A stretch of DNA of 64,000 nucleotides from Eonycteris spelaea (Eukaryota; Chordata; Mammalia; Chiroptera; Pteropodidae), in assembly GCA_003508835.1 (NCBI GenBank), contig PUFA01000211.1, positions 1,674,001-1,738,000 on the forward strand, in the 5' to 3' direction. Both the position numbers and the translations under genes were made by a program. Shown piece after piece: positions 20,994 through 63,992 of the stretch. Every line of letters starts with the position of its first letter. Position 1 is the stretch's first letter. The notes under the pieces are model-generated. The model was not told the DNA's origin. It saw nothing but the letters and a program-made list of their open reading frames with translations, and made no database searches.

Positions 20994-23446
20994 CTAAAAC
21001 ACAAAGAACAAGTAACAAGCAACTTTGTTTTTTAATGAATATGTAACAGTTTTGAAGGCATAAGATGAACTGTTTCTAGTGGAAGTTAACTTACTTAAAT
21101 AATTATATAAAATGAAGCCACGAAAATTACCAGAAGCATCAAAATATTAACTACTGAGTGAAAATAACTACAAAAGTCTCGAATATGCAGCATATTTATC
21201 ACCAAAATAAATAATGGTGGGAAAATCACTACCTGTTTCATTTAAGGTAGAAAGCTGCACCGTGATGCCTCATTTACAAGGCTTCACTCTACCTGAAGAT
21301 GAACACCATCTTGTATTTATTTTAGTAAATCTAGACCGTGAAGAGATGGGGTGTAGATTCAAAGTTGGCTTATTATATCATCTATCACCTTCCTGGCTGT
21401 AGTTCATTTCATGTCTTTAAATGGAGCAAAACCCACCAGAAGAATGCTGCTATTCTGATTTTCCATTCTTGAATGCACCAAAATGTGCATGCTTGTTGTA
21501 ATTAGGTGCCTGGGTGAATAAAAAAATCCCATTTACAATTTAAAAATATTATTTGAACCCCTAAAATCTGATTATTTTCCATATTCCTCAGGGAGACAAG
21601 ATTAATTTTACCACCCAAACAGAAAAGATTAAATTTCTGAAAATTCTCTTCTATCATGTTAAAAATATGAATTCCTTTGTGTTGCAAAACCAAGCGGATT
21701 TACATGATTTTGTTTTAAACTGTTGCTAAATGTTTATCTACACATGCTGTCAGAAATAACCTTGTTAAGAAGGTGAAGCTGGTGTCTCAGCAAATCAGAC
21801 CCCTTGGAGAAGGCGTTGAATGGCCTGTGCCCCGTTTTCCTTTTTTCTCTTTCCGCACCATCAAAAGGAAAAGTGAGAAAATAGCAGAAACATTAGTTAA
21901 ATCCTGAATTATACCCTATAACCTACAGGAACTATCTCACTACACTGAAAGCTGACAATATTCGTAGAACTTTTTGATGAAATAATTAGGATCCTAATTA
22001 ATAAAATGATAAACTTCTGGCTAGGTTTACATCTTTAGCAAATAATTCTTTTAAAGACTTTAAGGAAGAAACAAAAGGTTGCTTTTAGCTATTTACGGTT
22101 TACCTGACTTACCAGCACTGAAGACAAAAATTTTTAAAAATGGCTACAAATGCCTTGTTCACAAAAGACTTTATTATCTAGTGATGCATACTGAGAACAT
22201 ACAGAAATCTGCATGGTCCACTTCACATGCAGTAGAACAATCTTCACTTTACAGTAAGTGAGTGTCAACTGTTTTATGCAATAGACAACACTTTAAAGTC
22301 ACATTCTTAAAGAAAAGCTTCATTTACAAAAGAAATAAAAGGTAAAGAAGCAATTACCGCTTTTAAAAAGCAGCTGCTTTGTTCAAGAGTGGAAGGTTTA
22401 TGCCTGTATTGAAAGACAACATGATCACAAATAATGAAAACAATGAACAAATGAAAAACACTTTTACCATAAAGCAGTACACTTTCAAAATGACATACAA
22501 ATAGTTAAAAATTTCATTATGTTGTCTAACTTTTAAATATGAGGACTTTCAGAATTATGCCTCAACATCTGTAGTTAGTAAATGAAAACTATGCATTGTT
22601 TCTATGTCACTAGGAACTGTATTTAACAAAATGTATATAAAGTCTATAGCAAGTTGATTAAAAAAAATTAAGTTAATAAGAAACAGTACACTGAAGGCGC
22701 TCTATCCATCAAGCGCATACTCTTCAAATTTTAAATGTGATGAACAGAACAGAAATTGTAACTATGCCACAGTTGCAATGCCAAAAAATAAAACAAGATC
22801 AGTTATCACACATGCAGGGAATTCTGCCACAAAGCTAATATCCCTCATTTGTCAATTGCTCCAATAAAATAACACCGCAAAACACCAGTGATGTTGATGG
22901 TTTAGCTTACCTTCAGTGTACTGAATGTTGTACACAACCTGCTTAAAAGAGGAGACCATCCCTGCAGGCAGGCTCAAGAAGGAACAGACTCCCTTCGGCA
23001 CTGACTACACCAAGGGCATGCTGCTGTGGCCTGCACACACATACCTAGGAAAACGTGAATATAAACAGCATTTATGCTGGCCATTTTATCTGAAGACCAA
23101 AATGAAGCCAAGTCTGCTAAAAATAAATCAACCACCCAGTATTACTACTTATTTTATAACAGATGCTTTTGTCTTTTATGTGAACTGCAACCATATACAT
23201 TAGCACTGTAATTTTGTGCAGTCTTGGCAGTTAAAACAGTTCTACAGTGAAACTTCACATAAGACACAAAACAGATTAACTAACATTTCTAAAAGAAATA
23301 TCACCCTTGGTTTTAATTCAAATATATCATGCTTTCTCAATTTGCTGGAGAAATATTTATAAGTTTATATACATTAATAAACTGCTGTGAAATTTCTTCA
23401 GTCTTTGTATTTAATTACTCAAACCCTTGGAGCTTCTTCATCTCGC

Positions 23447-53705
<30,259 letters not shown>

Positions 53706-53960
53706 CTTGAACTTCCTGACTCCTCCGCGGCGGTGGCGGCGGCTGCCCAGACCGTGGAGGATAGTGGAAGCGGAGGAAGAGGGAGCAGAGGCGTCGCGCA
53801 TGTGCTAACCGCGTCAGGAACCGTGGAACTCTGAGTCCGTTCTGAGAATCCGGATATAAAAGTGCATCCGGGGACAGGCGCACGAGCGTAGTGATGCAAC
53901 TTCCGGGACGAAGGGATTTGGGGAGTTAAAGGCGGTTCTCGCTAAGGGTTTGAGGTTGGT

Positions 53961-55960
53961 GACTCAGGCCTGCGCTGTAGTCAACGTTGGAACCGAACGT
54001 TAATTACTTTCTCGAAGCTTGCTGGAGAAGGTTGCAAAGGGAGTGGGATATCGGTATCAGGTGTGCGGTTCCGAGAACTGGTTTTACTGTGGGGCCCAGA
54101 AGTTGAGTTAAAATTCTCAAACTAGGACAGCGACGATTATTTTGTCTTTGGGCTCTGTTGGAGGCATAGTGAATGCTTTTTTTTATTGGCTTAACAATTC
54201 AATCGGAAGTGACATAAAGGGAAATCTCTGTGGAAAGACATTGAGAATACTGGAAAGTTAGGGCTGCACATAGAACGTAAATGTATTTTAATAATGTAAC
54301 TACTATTGATACATTTATTTGAAACCTTTGAACTTTGTTTCAGCCTTTGTTAAGTCTTGGGGTCGTTAGGTACACTGGTTCAGTAAACAATTTGTAACTA
54401 ATGTTTTTGGTACATCTCTGATTTTTTTTCTATTATGATGCTACAGTAATGGATCTAAATGAAATACTGTATGAGAAAAACATTTACCGACTCTTGGCGG
54501 GGGAAAAAAGTATTCTCAGTACTCTGGAACCTGAAAGCAGAGTGACGATCACTTTCATTCTTGTAATCAACTCAGTTTGGGTTTGTCTTAGAAATTTGAG
54601 CTCATAATATCTGGGCTTCTTATATATCTTGATTTTCAGAGGGGATGAGTTACAAATGTTCGTACAAAATAAGTATCTGGTTGGCTGATTCCGAAGCATA
54701 TTAAAATGCTAAGTGTTTTCCCCTCACGAACTCTCTTAATATGGAATACTAGATCTTTGGATAATTATTTTTTGTGGATTCCTCACCCCACCCCCACTGT
54801 AGCATTTCTTTATGTAATCCTTAATTATATTGTTTCCTTCATGGATTTTTCTTTTCTATTTAGCAGTCAGGTTCAGATATAACTTGGAAGGCTTCTTTCG
54901 ACGGAGGTTTTCAGAGCTATGCAAAAAATGGTTTATATTTCAAACATTTATTTACATACTAATAGTATGTATGTTGGGATTTCAGAATTCTAATTGTTCC
55001 TACTGGTATAGTCATCCCTATATATCTTTTCAAAAGTATTACGAATTCAGCCTTGTATTTACCGTTTATTTCATTATCTGCATCCCACCCCCATGAAGGC
55101 AAGGCCAGGTGCCACGTGTGTCAAATAAATAATTATTGAAATAACAAAAATTAAGTTATTTTTAAATAAATAATTTTAAAATTAAATGACCATAGTGTAT
55201 GTAGTATAAACCTATTACAGATCTCTTCTTGGAAATAAGTGCAAACCTCTAAAAAAAATCTCAGCTTGGATATACAGTAAAATAATATACTTTAAGGCAA
55301 AAGAAGCCCAGCAAACTGGTGCAAGAGGTAAGGTAACTAATTTGCTTCTGATGATTTAGTTCCTAAGTGCCAAGCCAGGATATGAACTAAAATCTAACCC
55401 CAAGTCTGTGCTCTTTCTTACCATGCTGCTTCCCAGAGAAAATGTCAATTTGTTTAGCATCTACTTATTAAGCACCCACCCACAACTCTGATATTCAATT
55501 GTTTTTTGAGTAAAGGGAATGAAAAGAGCATGGATTGGCATCCAGAAATATTCTATTTTCTCAAGGTCTGGAGGCTCTAGTCTTTCTTCTTGTTGATTAC
55601 TGGAGAACACATAGACCTGTCTCAATTTCCCCAACCATATTATCATCTTCCCTGGTCTCCTGCTTTACAATTCTTTGTAGTATTTTTAATTCGAAGATTT
55701 AACTAAGCACACAGAGTATGGGGAAGACAAGGTGGGGAAAATAGGCACTAAGGTTCTTCAGGGTTGAAGCCAGATTATGACTGGCTAAAGTTTAGATTTG
55801 GACAAACCATTCAAGTTTTTCTTTAAAAAGAGTATAGTAAATGATGCTGGCAAAATATTTCTTTAAAAAATGTCTCACCAAATTAGCGTGTAAGATACTA
55901 CCAGTAGAGAGTACACTAGGAAGGGGATTTGTCAAGGACTCACCCCAAACTGCGGATTCC
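53961..55960. other. Upstream flank of PRPF4B, no gene seen
   Basis: AT-rich sequence with no recognised exon or clear transposon. A plus frame at 54830-55096 lacks any family resemblance. Confidence 0.5.
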
Positions 55961-55966
55961 CTGGAC

Positions 55967-56025
55967 AATTTGCGCTAGAACTCACCTGTTCATCTTTCTT
56001 GAACAGGTGAGTTCTAGCGCAAATT
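55967..56025. repeat. Perfect 26-bp inverted repeat, 7-base loop
   Basis: 55967-55992 (starts AATTTGCGCTAGAACTCACC) is the exact reverse complement of 56000-56025. The 7-base spacer is TCTTTCT. No mismatches, so it is young relative to the diverged LINE remnant beside it. Confidence 0.95.
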
Positions 56026-56310
56026 AAGCCTGAAACATCGCTGGCGGCAAAAAAGAAAACAAGCTGTCCTACTTTGGGCATATCGCGAGAAGGCAGGGTT
56101 CTTTGGAAAAGATCATAATGATGGAAAAATAGAAGGCTTCAGGAAAAGAGAAAGACCAAATACGAGATGGATTGACTCTATAAAGAAGCCTTATACGAGT
56201 CTGTAGAAGCTGAGCAGCGCTGATGAGGACCAAATTAGTGGACATCATTCATTCGTAGGCTTGCCAGTAGTCTGAGCCACGTCACTGCACGTGAAACACA
56301 TACACGCACA
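56026..56310 (+). mobile_element. RTE-clade LINE ORF2 3' remnant
   Basis: Two frames together show the conserved RTE/BovB carboxyl end: LSYFGHIARRQGSLEK, then GKIEGFRKRERPNTRWIDSI, then a decayed RRLASSLSHVT end and a CACA-type tail. Frameshifts and a stop make it inactive. Confidence 0.7.
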
Positions 56311-56519
56311 CACCGTTGCTGTAGTTTTGGAAGAATGGGGTTTTTTGAAGGTGTAGTTAAAAATTAAAGCGACATCCACTTACTACTTCAATCATTCAGC
56401 AAGCATTTATTCAGCAACAAACAAGTCCAAATTTTCATTTTCAAGCTTTAGGCCAAATGTTTCCTTCTTGCTGCTTTTCCTCCGCAAATTCAGGAAGCTT
56501 TGCCCCAAAAGCTTCATTT

Positions 56520-57060
56520 CGTGGGCCGCAGGCGCCATTTCGTGGGACTAGTGCCAGTTCGGCAGCTTAGAGGCTAAACTGGCCCGCCGGAAAACTCTGG
56601 AGTGGCGGGGCCTCCGTGAGCGTGCACTTCCGGTAGGTGGCTCTTAGCCCGCGCACTGCCAGGGAGTTGCGTGCGTGCGTGCGTGCGTCCGCAGGAGGAA
56701 AGGGGAGGGCTTGTCCGAGGAAGGCCGGGTATGGAACCCGGGGCAGTCCCCTCCCCGAGCCTGCGGAGTTTGCAGGAGAGGTACCTGCTCTGGTCATTGC
56801 ATTTGCGCCCGCGCTGGCCCAGCTGAGGAGTCTGCTCGCTCGGGCGGGAGCCAGCTCGCTTCAGCCCGTGTCAGGCTGGGTACTGTTGCCGACATTACTG
56901 TTGAGTCGGTTTTCTGTAGCCGCTGGCGGGCCCGCCTACTAATAGAGAGCTGGGTTGTGCCGGACCCCGAGTCCCTGACACACTTTGTGCAACCACGCAA
57001 AGGCCGCATTAAAGCGGAGGTCGATTCTCTTTTGCTGAAGAGACCGTGAGAGCCAAACGC
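56520..57060. promoter_or_regulatory. Orphan CpG island
   Basis: A second CpG-dense block 2.8 kb upstream of the PRPF4B start. It contains an ETS-like CACTTCCGG near 56625, a (GCGT)n run near 56668-56688 and two copies of CATTTCGTGGG at 56515 and 56535. No protein exon is recognised. The overlapping 60-120-codon frames on both strands are not convincing. It may drive a non-coding transcript or an alternative PRPF4B start. Confidence 0.55.
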
Positions 57061-57890
57061 TCAGCGCTCCACCACCAAACAATATCAGAAAAAGTTTACT
57101 GGCCCTGAGACAAGGTTTTGGGACAAGCATGCAGTTTTGAACGTCGCGACTTTTTCTTATTATCTTGCTTCCTTTTAAGTATTATTACTTTTATACAAAG
57201 TACACACTCCGTAAGTGGTTTGAAAATACCTTTGAATTATGTTACTTCCGTGGAAAGGGATTATTAAAGTAAACTACGTTGACATCGTCAATCCCGTTAA
57301 GCTCTTAATAGGCTCATGATAGCGTAGGCTACAAACAAAAATAAGGAGTACCGTAAAATCCTTTGAAGAAAACTAGTCCTTGAGGGGTCCTTGTATGTCA
57401 ATTGAATGAAGATAGATCGTTTTCGATAATACTTAAGGTTTATCTAGTTAAATCTAGATTTCGAATTTGTAGCCGTTTGGAAAGACACTGGGCTGTTTTT
57501 CCTTTAATTCAAAACAAACTTTTCCCTTTGTTTCATGAAAATTAGTTTTTTTGTTTGTTATAAAGCGGTTCTGATGCGTTCATGAAAAACTGGAAGATAA
57601 CAAAGCGAAAGGAAACAAAATGAAAACCACTCAGTTCCATTACCCAAACTGAACCAGCGTCAATGTATTGACTTATTTTAGCATATTTCCGTATGAAATA
57701 CTAATTTTTCTAGTACTTATGTATAGACTGCGATATACTTTTTCATGTAACATGCTCATCAATTTTTACGTTATTCTAGTTTTATTAAACATTTTTATAA
57801 GTACATGATATCCCTTTGTTACGGGATTTCTAAGTTCTTTCAGTTTTGCACTATTGTAAATGGCTATGATGAGGCAATAACTAGAATAAT
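57061..57890. other. Non-coding flank, nothing recognised
   Basis: AT-rich sequence without a visible gene, RNA or clear repeat family. Confidence 0.5.
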
Positions 57891-57892
57891 AT

Positions 57893-58085
57893 TTAGACCA
57901 TGAACATTCAAATCAGATATACCTGGGATTCACTACTTGCTCTGCAATTTCAACAACTTAACCTTTTTGAGCCTCATTTTATATGGGAATAACGTAAGAA
58001 TAATAGTTCTCATTACATAGGGTTGTGAGAATTAAATGATGAATGAAAGTGCCTGGAACACATATTGGCTAATATTAGCCATGTC
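57893..58085 (+). repeat. MIR SINE
   Basis: ATACCTGGGATTCACTACTT, CAACTTAACCTTTTTGAGCC and GGTTGTGAGAATTAAATGAT follow the MIR consensus in sense. Confidence 0.75.
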
Positions 58086-58899
58086 TATAGGCAGATTTTG
58101 TTTTTATTAGTTTGTTTATTTTGTTCTGTTTTTTTTCTGTGACACACATGGTTTATTTCTAGATTTCATATACAGTTAAATACTACCGCCACTGGGTGTC
58201 AAAGGTGTTATACATAACTTTTTATAATTTTATTGCATAGTAATACATGAAAACGTAAATAATACATCAATTAGAAATCTTTTGCAATAAAAATGAACAT
58301 TTTTTGTAATCCTACTACCTATAGATAATTTTTCCACACTTTATAATAGTGCTTAACCTTACTTTTTTATGCATTTATACTTAATGATACTTTAAAAAAT
58401 AGGATTGCATTATAAATTCAGTTTGATAACTTGCTGAGGACAGGAAAGAGGTCAGTGTAAAGAGTGCAGTGGTTAAAAAAGTAGGAAATAAAGCTGGAAA
58501 GGGATCTTGAAGGATTTGGATTTCATTTAAATTGTACTGGGCAGACAAAGTCCAGGGTTGAAGAATGACATTTAATTTGTTTTAGCAGGTTCACTTTGCT
58601 CCTAGACTGCAGGGGGCCAGTCAGTGTAAGGTGGAATCCAGTCAGTGTAATTCAGTAATCCTGGTGAGTGATGGTGGTGTTGTAGACCAGGGTGTAAATT
58701 GGAAAAAGTGGTTGGATTCTGGATCTATTTTAAAGGACAGGCTGTGGAATTTACGGATTAATTGAATGTGGGTATGAGAGACAGAGACAAAGATTTTTGG
58801 CTTGAGCACTTGTGTAGATTAATTGCCACTTAAAAAGACTGAAGGAGGAGCAAATTTTAAGCTGGACAGGGGAATGATGAGTTCTGTTTCAGTTGTATT

Positions 58900-59880
58900 A
58901 CATTTCAACCTATTAGATGTGTAATTGGAAGTGGGGTTTTAAAGACTTTCCTTGTTGAGTTGTCCATTTCTCCCTTCATTTCTGTGAATTTTTGCTACAT
59001 GTTTCTTGGTTCTCCCTTATCAGATGCATACATGTTTATAAATGCTATTATTTTGCCATTGGATTGACATTTATTACAAAACATTCTAACTTTTTTCTAG
59101 TAACTTTTTTTTTTTTTAATTTTAAAGTTCATTTTGTCTGACATTAGTACAGCCGTTTTACCTTATGGTTGCTGCTTGCGTGACTTGTACCATTAAATCT
59201 AAACTGTGTTTCTTGTAAACAGCATATAGTTGTATCTTTTTTTCCAGTCTAACAATCTGCCTTTTGATATATTGTTTACTCCACTTATATTCAATGTTAT
59301 TGATATAGTTGGATTTACATCTCTCATTTTACTTTTTGTTTTACATGTCCCATATTTTTTTGGTTTCTCTACCTTCACTACTTTTATTTGCATTAAGTAA
59401 ATATTTTCTAATGTAGCAGCTTAATTTCTTTAATGATTTTTTTTCACTTTTTATAAAGTTATTTTCTTAGTGGTTGCTCCCGGACTTGCCATGTACATTT
59501 AACTTAATAGAATCAGCTTCAGATTTATAATAACTTAATTCTAATGAGATTTAAAACCTTTTTCCAATAGTTTTATTCCATTTTTCTACTTTTTTGATAT
59601 AATCGTTATATATACTGTATATAACAATCTATAAATGTAACAAACCCAACACTACATTATTACAATGATTATATCTTTTAAAGAAGATGGAAAAAGAAAG
59701 AGCATTACATATTTATAGGTTTTGTTATATTGACTTTTCTGGTTTTCTTCATTTCTTGTTCTTGTGGATTCAGTTACTGTCTGGAGTAATTTCTTTAGCT
59801 CAATACAGTTTTGCTCTTATCCACCTCCTCTGTTATTAGCAAATAATTGAAATTACTGTATGTTACAGGTTCAATAATAC
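58900..59880 (-). mobile_element. Older L1 ORF2 3' fragment
   Basis: Antisense to old L1: GTTTCTTGTAAACAGCATAT, AACAATCTGCCTTTTGATAT and TTATTGATATAGTTGGATTT are characteristic of L1M elements read backwards. Confidence 0.65.
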
Positions 59881-61002
59881 ATTATATGTAATTTCGTACA
59901 ATTGTTTTTTTTTTGTACATTTAAAAAACAACTGTTTTCTTAATTTTATTTTTAATTACAGTTGACATTCAATATTATTTTATATTAGTTTCAGGTATAC
60001 AACATACTGGTTAGACATTTATATAATTTATGAGATGATCCCTCTAATAAGTCTAGTAACCACCTGGCACCATACATAGTTATTATAATATTGACTATAC
60101 GCCTTTTGCTCTACTTCATATCCTTATGACTATTTTGTAACTACCAATTTGTACTTCTTGATCCCTTTACCTTTTCTACACATTCTTTAACGCCCTCTCC
60201 TCTCTGGCAACTACCAGTTTATTCTCTGTATCTATGAGCCTGTTTTTGTTTTATTCCTTTATTTTGTTCTTTAAATTCCAGGTATAAGTTAAATCATATG
60301 GCATTTGTCTTTGTCTGATTTATTTCACTTTACATAATACCCTCTAGATCTATCTATGTTGTTGCATATGATAAGATTTTATTTTTTTATGGTTCAGTAA
60401 TACTCCATTGTATATATGTGTACCACCTCTTCTTTATCTAGTTGTCTATTAATGAGCACTTAGTTTGCTTCCATATCTTGGCTATTATAGATAGTGCTGC
60501 AATAAACGTAGGGATGCATATATCTTTACGAATTAGTATTTTGATTTTCTTCAAATAAATACCCAGAAGTGGAATTGCTGGGTCATATTGGTTCTATTTT
60601 TAATTTTTTGAGGAACCTCCAAACTGTTTTCCATAGTGGCTGTACCAATTTGCAATCCTACCAACAGGGCATATTGGTTCCCTTTTCTCTACATCCTCAC
60701 CAAAACTTGTAGTTTTTTGATTTATTGATGGTAGCCTTTCTGAGAGGTATGAAGTGTTACTTCATTCTGGTTTTAATTTGCATTTCTCTGATGATTAGTG
60801 ACCTTTAGCATCTTTTCATATGTCTATGGGCCATCTGTCTGTCCTCGTCAAAGAAATGCCTAGTCAGGTCCTTTGCCCATTTTTTAATTGGATTATTTGC
60901 TTTTTTGGTGTTGTGTTATATGAGTTCTTTATACATTTTGGATATTAACTCCTTATCAGATGTATCATGGGCCAATATCTTCCATTTAGTAGGTTGTCTT
61001 TT

Positions 61003-62125
61003 TGTTTTGTCGAAGGTTCTCTTTACTGTGCAAACACTTCTTAGTTTCGTGTAGTCCCATTCATTTGTTTTTTCATTTGTTTCCCTTGCCCAAGGAGATG
61101 TATCAGAAACAAATATTACTAAGAGCAATACCAGAGAGTTTACTGCCTATGTTTTCTTCTAGGATTTTTATGGTTTCGGGTCTTACGTTTAAGTCTTTAA
61201 TTCATTTTGAGTTTATTCTTGTATATGGTGTAAGAAAGTGGTTCAGTTCACTTTTTTTTTTTTTGCATGTATCTCATCACCATTTCTCACCAGTTTATTG
61301 AATTGACTGTCTTTACCCCATTGTATATTCTTACCTCCTTTGTCACAGATTAAATGACCATCTAAGATGAATTTCTGGGCTCTCTATTCTATTCCATTGA
61401 TACATGTATCTGTTTTTATGCCAGTACCATGTTGTTTTGATAACTATAGCCTTGTAGTATATTTTAATATTAGATAGTGTGATACTTCCAACTTTCTTCT
61501 TTTTTTTTTTTTTTTTTTTTTTTTAATCAAGATTGCTGTGACTATTTGGGATCTTGTATGGTTCCATGTAAATTTTTGGATTATTATTTTGTTGATTGTT
61601 TCCTTTGTTGTGCAAAAACTTTTTGATTTGATATAGTTCCAGTCGTTTATTTTTTTTTATTTTCCTTGCCCAAAGAGATTTATCAGAAAAAACATTATGC
61701 AGAGCAGTGACAGAGAGTATACTGCCTATTTTTTCTCTAGGAGTTTTATGGTTTCAGATTTTATATTTAAATTTTAATCTGAGTTTATTTTTGAATATAG
61801 TGTGATAAGGTGTTCTAGTTTCATTTTTTTTTGCATGTATCCAGTTTTCCCTACAGCATTTATTGAATGTACTATCTTTACCCTGTCTCATATACTTGCC
61901 TCTGTTGTAGATTAATTGATCATATAAGCATGGGTGTATTTCTGGGCTTTCTATTTTGTTCTATTGATCTATGTATCTGTTTTTATGCCAGTACCATGCT
62001 ATTTAATAACTATAGCTTGTAGTATAATTTGGTATTAGGCAGCATGATACCTTCAACTTTGTGTTTTCTCAAGATTGCTGTGGTTATTTGGGGTCTTTTG
62101 TGGTTTTATATAAATTATAGTTCTA
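61003..62125 (-). repeat. Tandem duplication of about 0.55 kb inside the L1
   Basis: Two successive copies (about 61003-61587 and 61588-62125) each run from the CCTTGCCCAAGGAGATGTAT-like block through GCCAGTACCATG to CAAGATTGCTGTG. They differ by many substitutions, so the duplication is old or came from two related L1 copies. A T-run of about 25 at 61499-61523 lies in the first. Confidence 0.75.
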
Positions 62126-62178
62126 GTTCTCTGAAAAATGCCACTGGTATTTTGATGTGGATTGCATTGAATCTGTAG

Positions 62179-62403
62179 CAGGGGTCCCCAACCCCTGGGC
62201 CATGGACCAGTACCAGTCCATGACCTCTTAGGAACTGGGCCGCACAGCAGGAGGTGAGTGACAGGCATATGAGTGAAGCTTCATCTGTATTTGCAACCAC
62301 TCCCCAGGGCTAGCGTCACTGCCTAAGCTCCACCTCAGATCATCAGGCACTAGATTTTCATAGGAGCACTGGTAACTGGTGCCAAAAATGTTGGGGACCA
62401 CTT
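62179..62403 (+). mobile_element. hAT non-autonomous element inserted in the L1
   Basis: Starts CAGGGGTCCCCAACCCCTGG and ends with the inverted partner GTTGGGGACCACTT. Flanked by 8-base near-duplicates ATCTGTAG (62171-62178) and ATCTATAA (62404-62411). The L1 sequence resumes exactly across it (GCATTGA-ATCTGTAG | ATTGCTTTG). Confidence 0.85.
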
Positions 62404-63944
62404 ATCTATAAATTGCTTTGTGTAATATGGACATTTTAATGATGTAAATGCTTCCTACCTTTGAGCACAGTATACGCTTCCATTTATTTATATTTTCTTC
62501 AATTTATTTCTTTTTTCTTATAATTTTTCAAGTAAAGGTCTTTTACATCCTTTGTTAATTTAATTTAATTTTATTTAAAGGATTTAATCATTAATTTCAT
62601 TTCTAGGTATTTTATTTTTTGATGCAATTATAAATAGAATTGTTTTCTTAATTCCTCTTTCTAATAGTTTATTATTGGTATAAACAAAATGCAACCAATT
62701 TCTGAATATTAATTTTGTATCCTGCTACTTTACTCTAGCCATTTATCAGTTCTAACAGTTCTTTTTGGTGGACTCATAGGGTTTTCTTTATATTGTATGA
62801 TGTCATCTGCAAATAATTACAGGTTTACTTCTTCCTTTCCAATTTGGATGTCTTTTATTTGTCTGATTGATGTGTCCAGAACTTCTCATATTATGGTGAA
62901 TTAAGGTGGTGAAAGTGGATATCTTTGTCTTGTTCCTGATCATAAGGAAAATGCTTTTAGCTTTTCACCATTGAGTATGATATTAGCTGTGGATTTTTCT
63001 TAAATAGCCTTTGTTATATTGAAGTATGCTCCCTCTATTCCTACTTAGCTGAGAGGTTTTTTTTTTTTCATCATAAATGGATGCTGGATTTTGTTAAACA
63101 CTTTTTCTGCATCTGCTGATATAATCATCTAATTTTTATTCTTCATTTTGTTTATGTGGTGTATCATGTTTATTGATTTGCACCTATTGAACCAACTTTG
63201 CATCCCAGGAATAAATCATACTTGACCATGGCATATAATTTTTTTAATGTATTGCTGGAGTCCGTTTGCTAATATATTTTCTGTTGTTGTTGAGGATTTT
63301 TGCATCCATGTTCATCAGGGATATTAGCCAATAATTTTTTTTTTAATAATGTCTTAGTCTGGTTTTAGAATTAGGGTAATGTTGGCTTCATAAAATGAGC
63401 TTGGGAGCCTTCCCTCCTCTTGAACTTTTTAGAATAGTTCTTCGAATGTTTGGTAAAATTCACCTGTAATGCCAGGGCTTTGGTTTGTTGGCAGTTTTTT
63501 GATTATGGATTCGATTTTATTAGTAGTTATTGTTCTATTCAGATTTTCTGTTTCTTCTTGAAACAGAGTTAGTCCTGAAAGATTGTATATTTCTAAGAAT
63601 TTATCCATTTCTTACAGATGGGCCGATTTGTTGACATATAATTGTTCATAGTATTTTCTTATAATTCTTTGTATTACTGCCATGTCAGCTGTCATTTCTC
63701 TTTCACTTCTGATTTTATTTATTTAGGTCCTCTCTCTTTTATTCTTGATCAGTCTGATTAAAGGTTCATCAATTTTGTTTATTTTTTAAAGAACCAGTCC
63801 TTGTCTTCATTGATCTTTTGTATTTTTTAGACTTTATTTCTACTCTGATTATTATTATTTCCTTTTGCTCACTTTGAGCTTTGTTTGCTGTTATTTTATT
63901 TTTCTAGTGCCTTTCAGTATTAGATTGTTTATTTGAGATTTACC

Positions 63945-63992
63945 TTGTTTTTTGTTTTGTTTTGTTTTGTTTTGTTTTGTTTTGTTTTGTTT
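63945..63992 (+). repeat. (TTTTG)n simple repeat
   Basis: About nine consecutive TTTTG units near the window end, within L1-type sequence. Confidence 0.9.

Larger units (their letters stand above)
19075..23446 (-). other. PRPF4B: Probable PRPF4B 3' UTR
   Basis: From the PRPF4B stop codon downstream, about 4.3 kb contains no transposon that I recognise. The repeat-rich spacer begins only after the AATAAA at 19098-19093, as expected for a long conserved 3' UTR. The exact end is an inference. Earlier AATAAA hexamers (for example near 21316 and 22169) could give shorter forms. Short frames here (21214, 22079, 22925 and others) are not called. Confidence 0.4.

Noticed and set aside
56567..57130. 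Frames of 63-124 codons in the upstream CpG island
   Set aside because: Overlapping on both strands, no start or splice support, and no recognised family.
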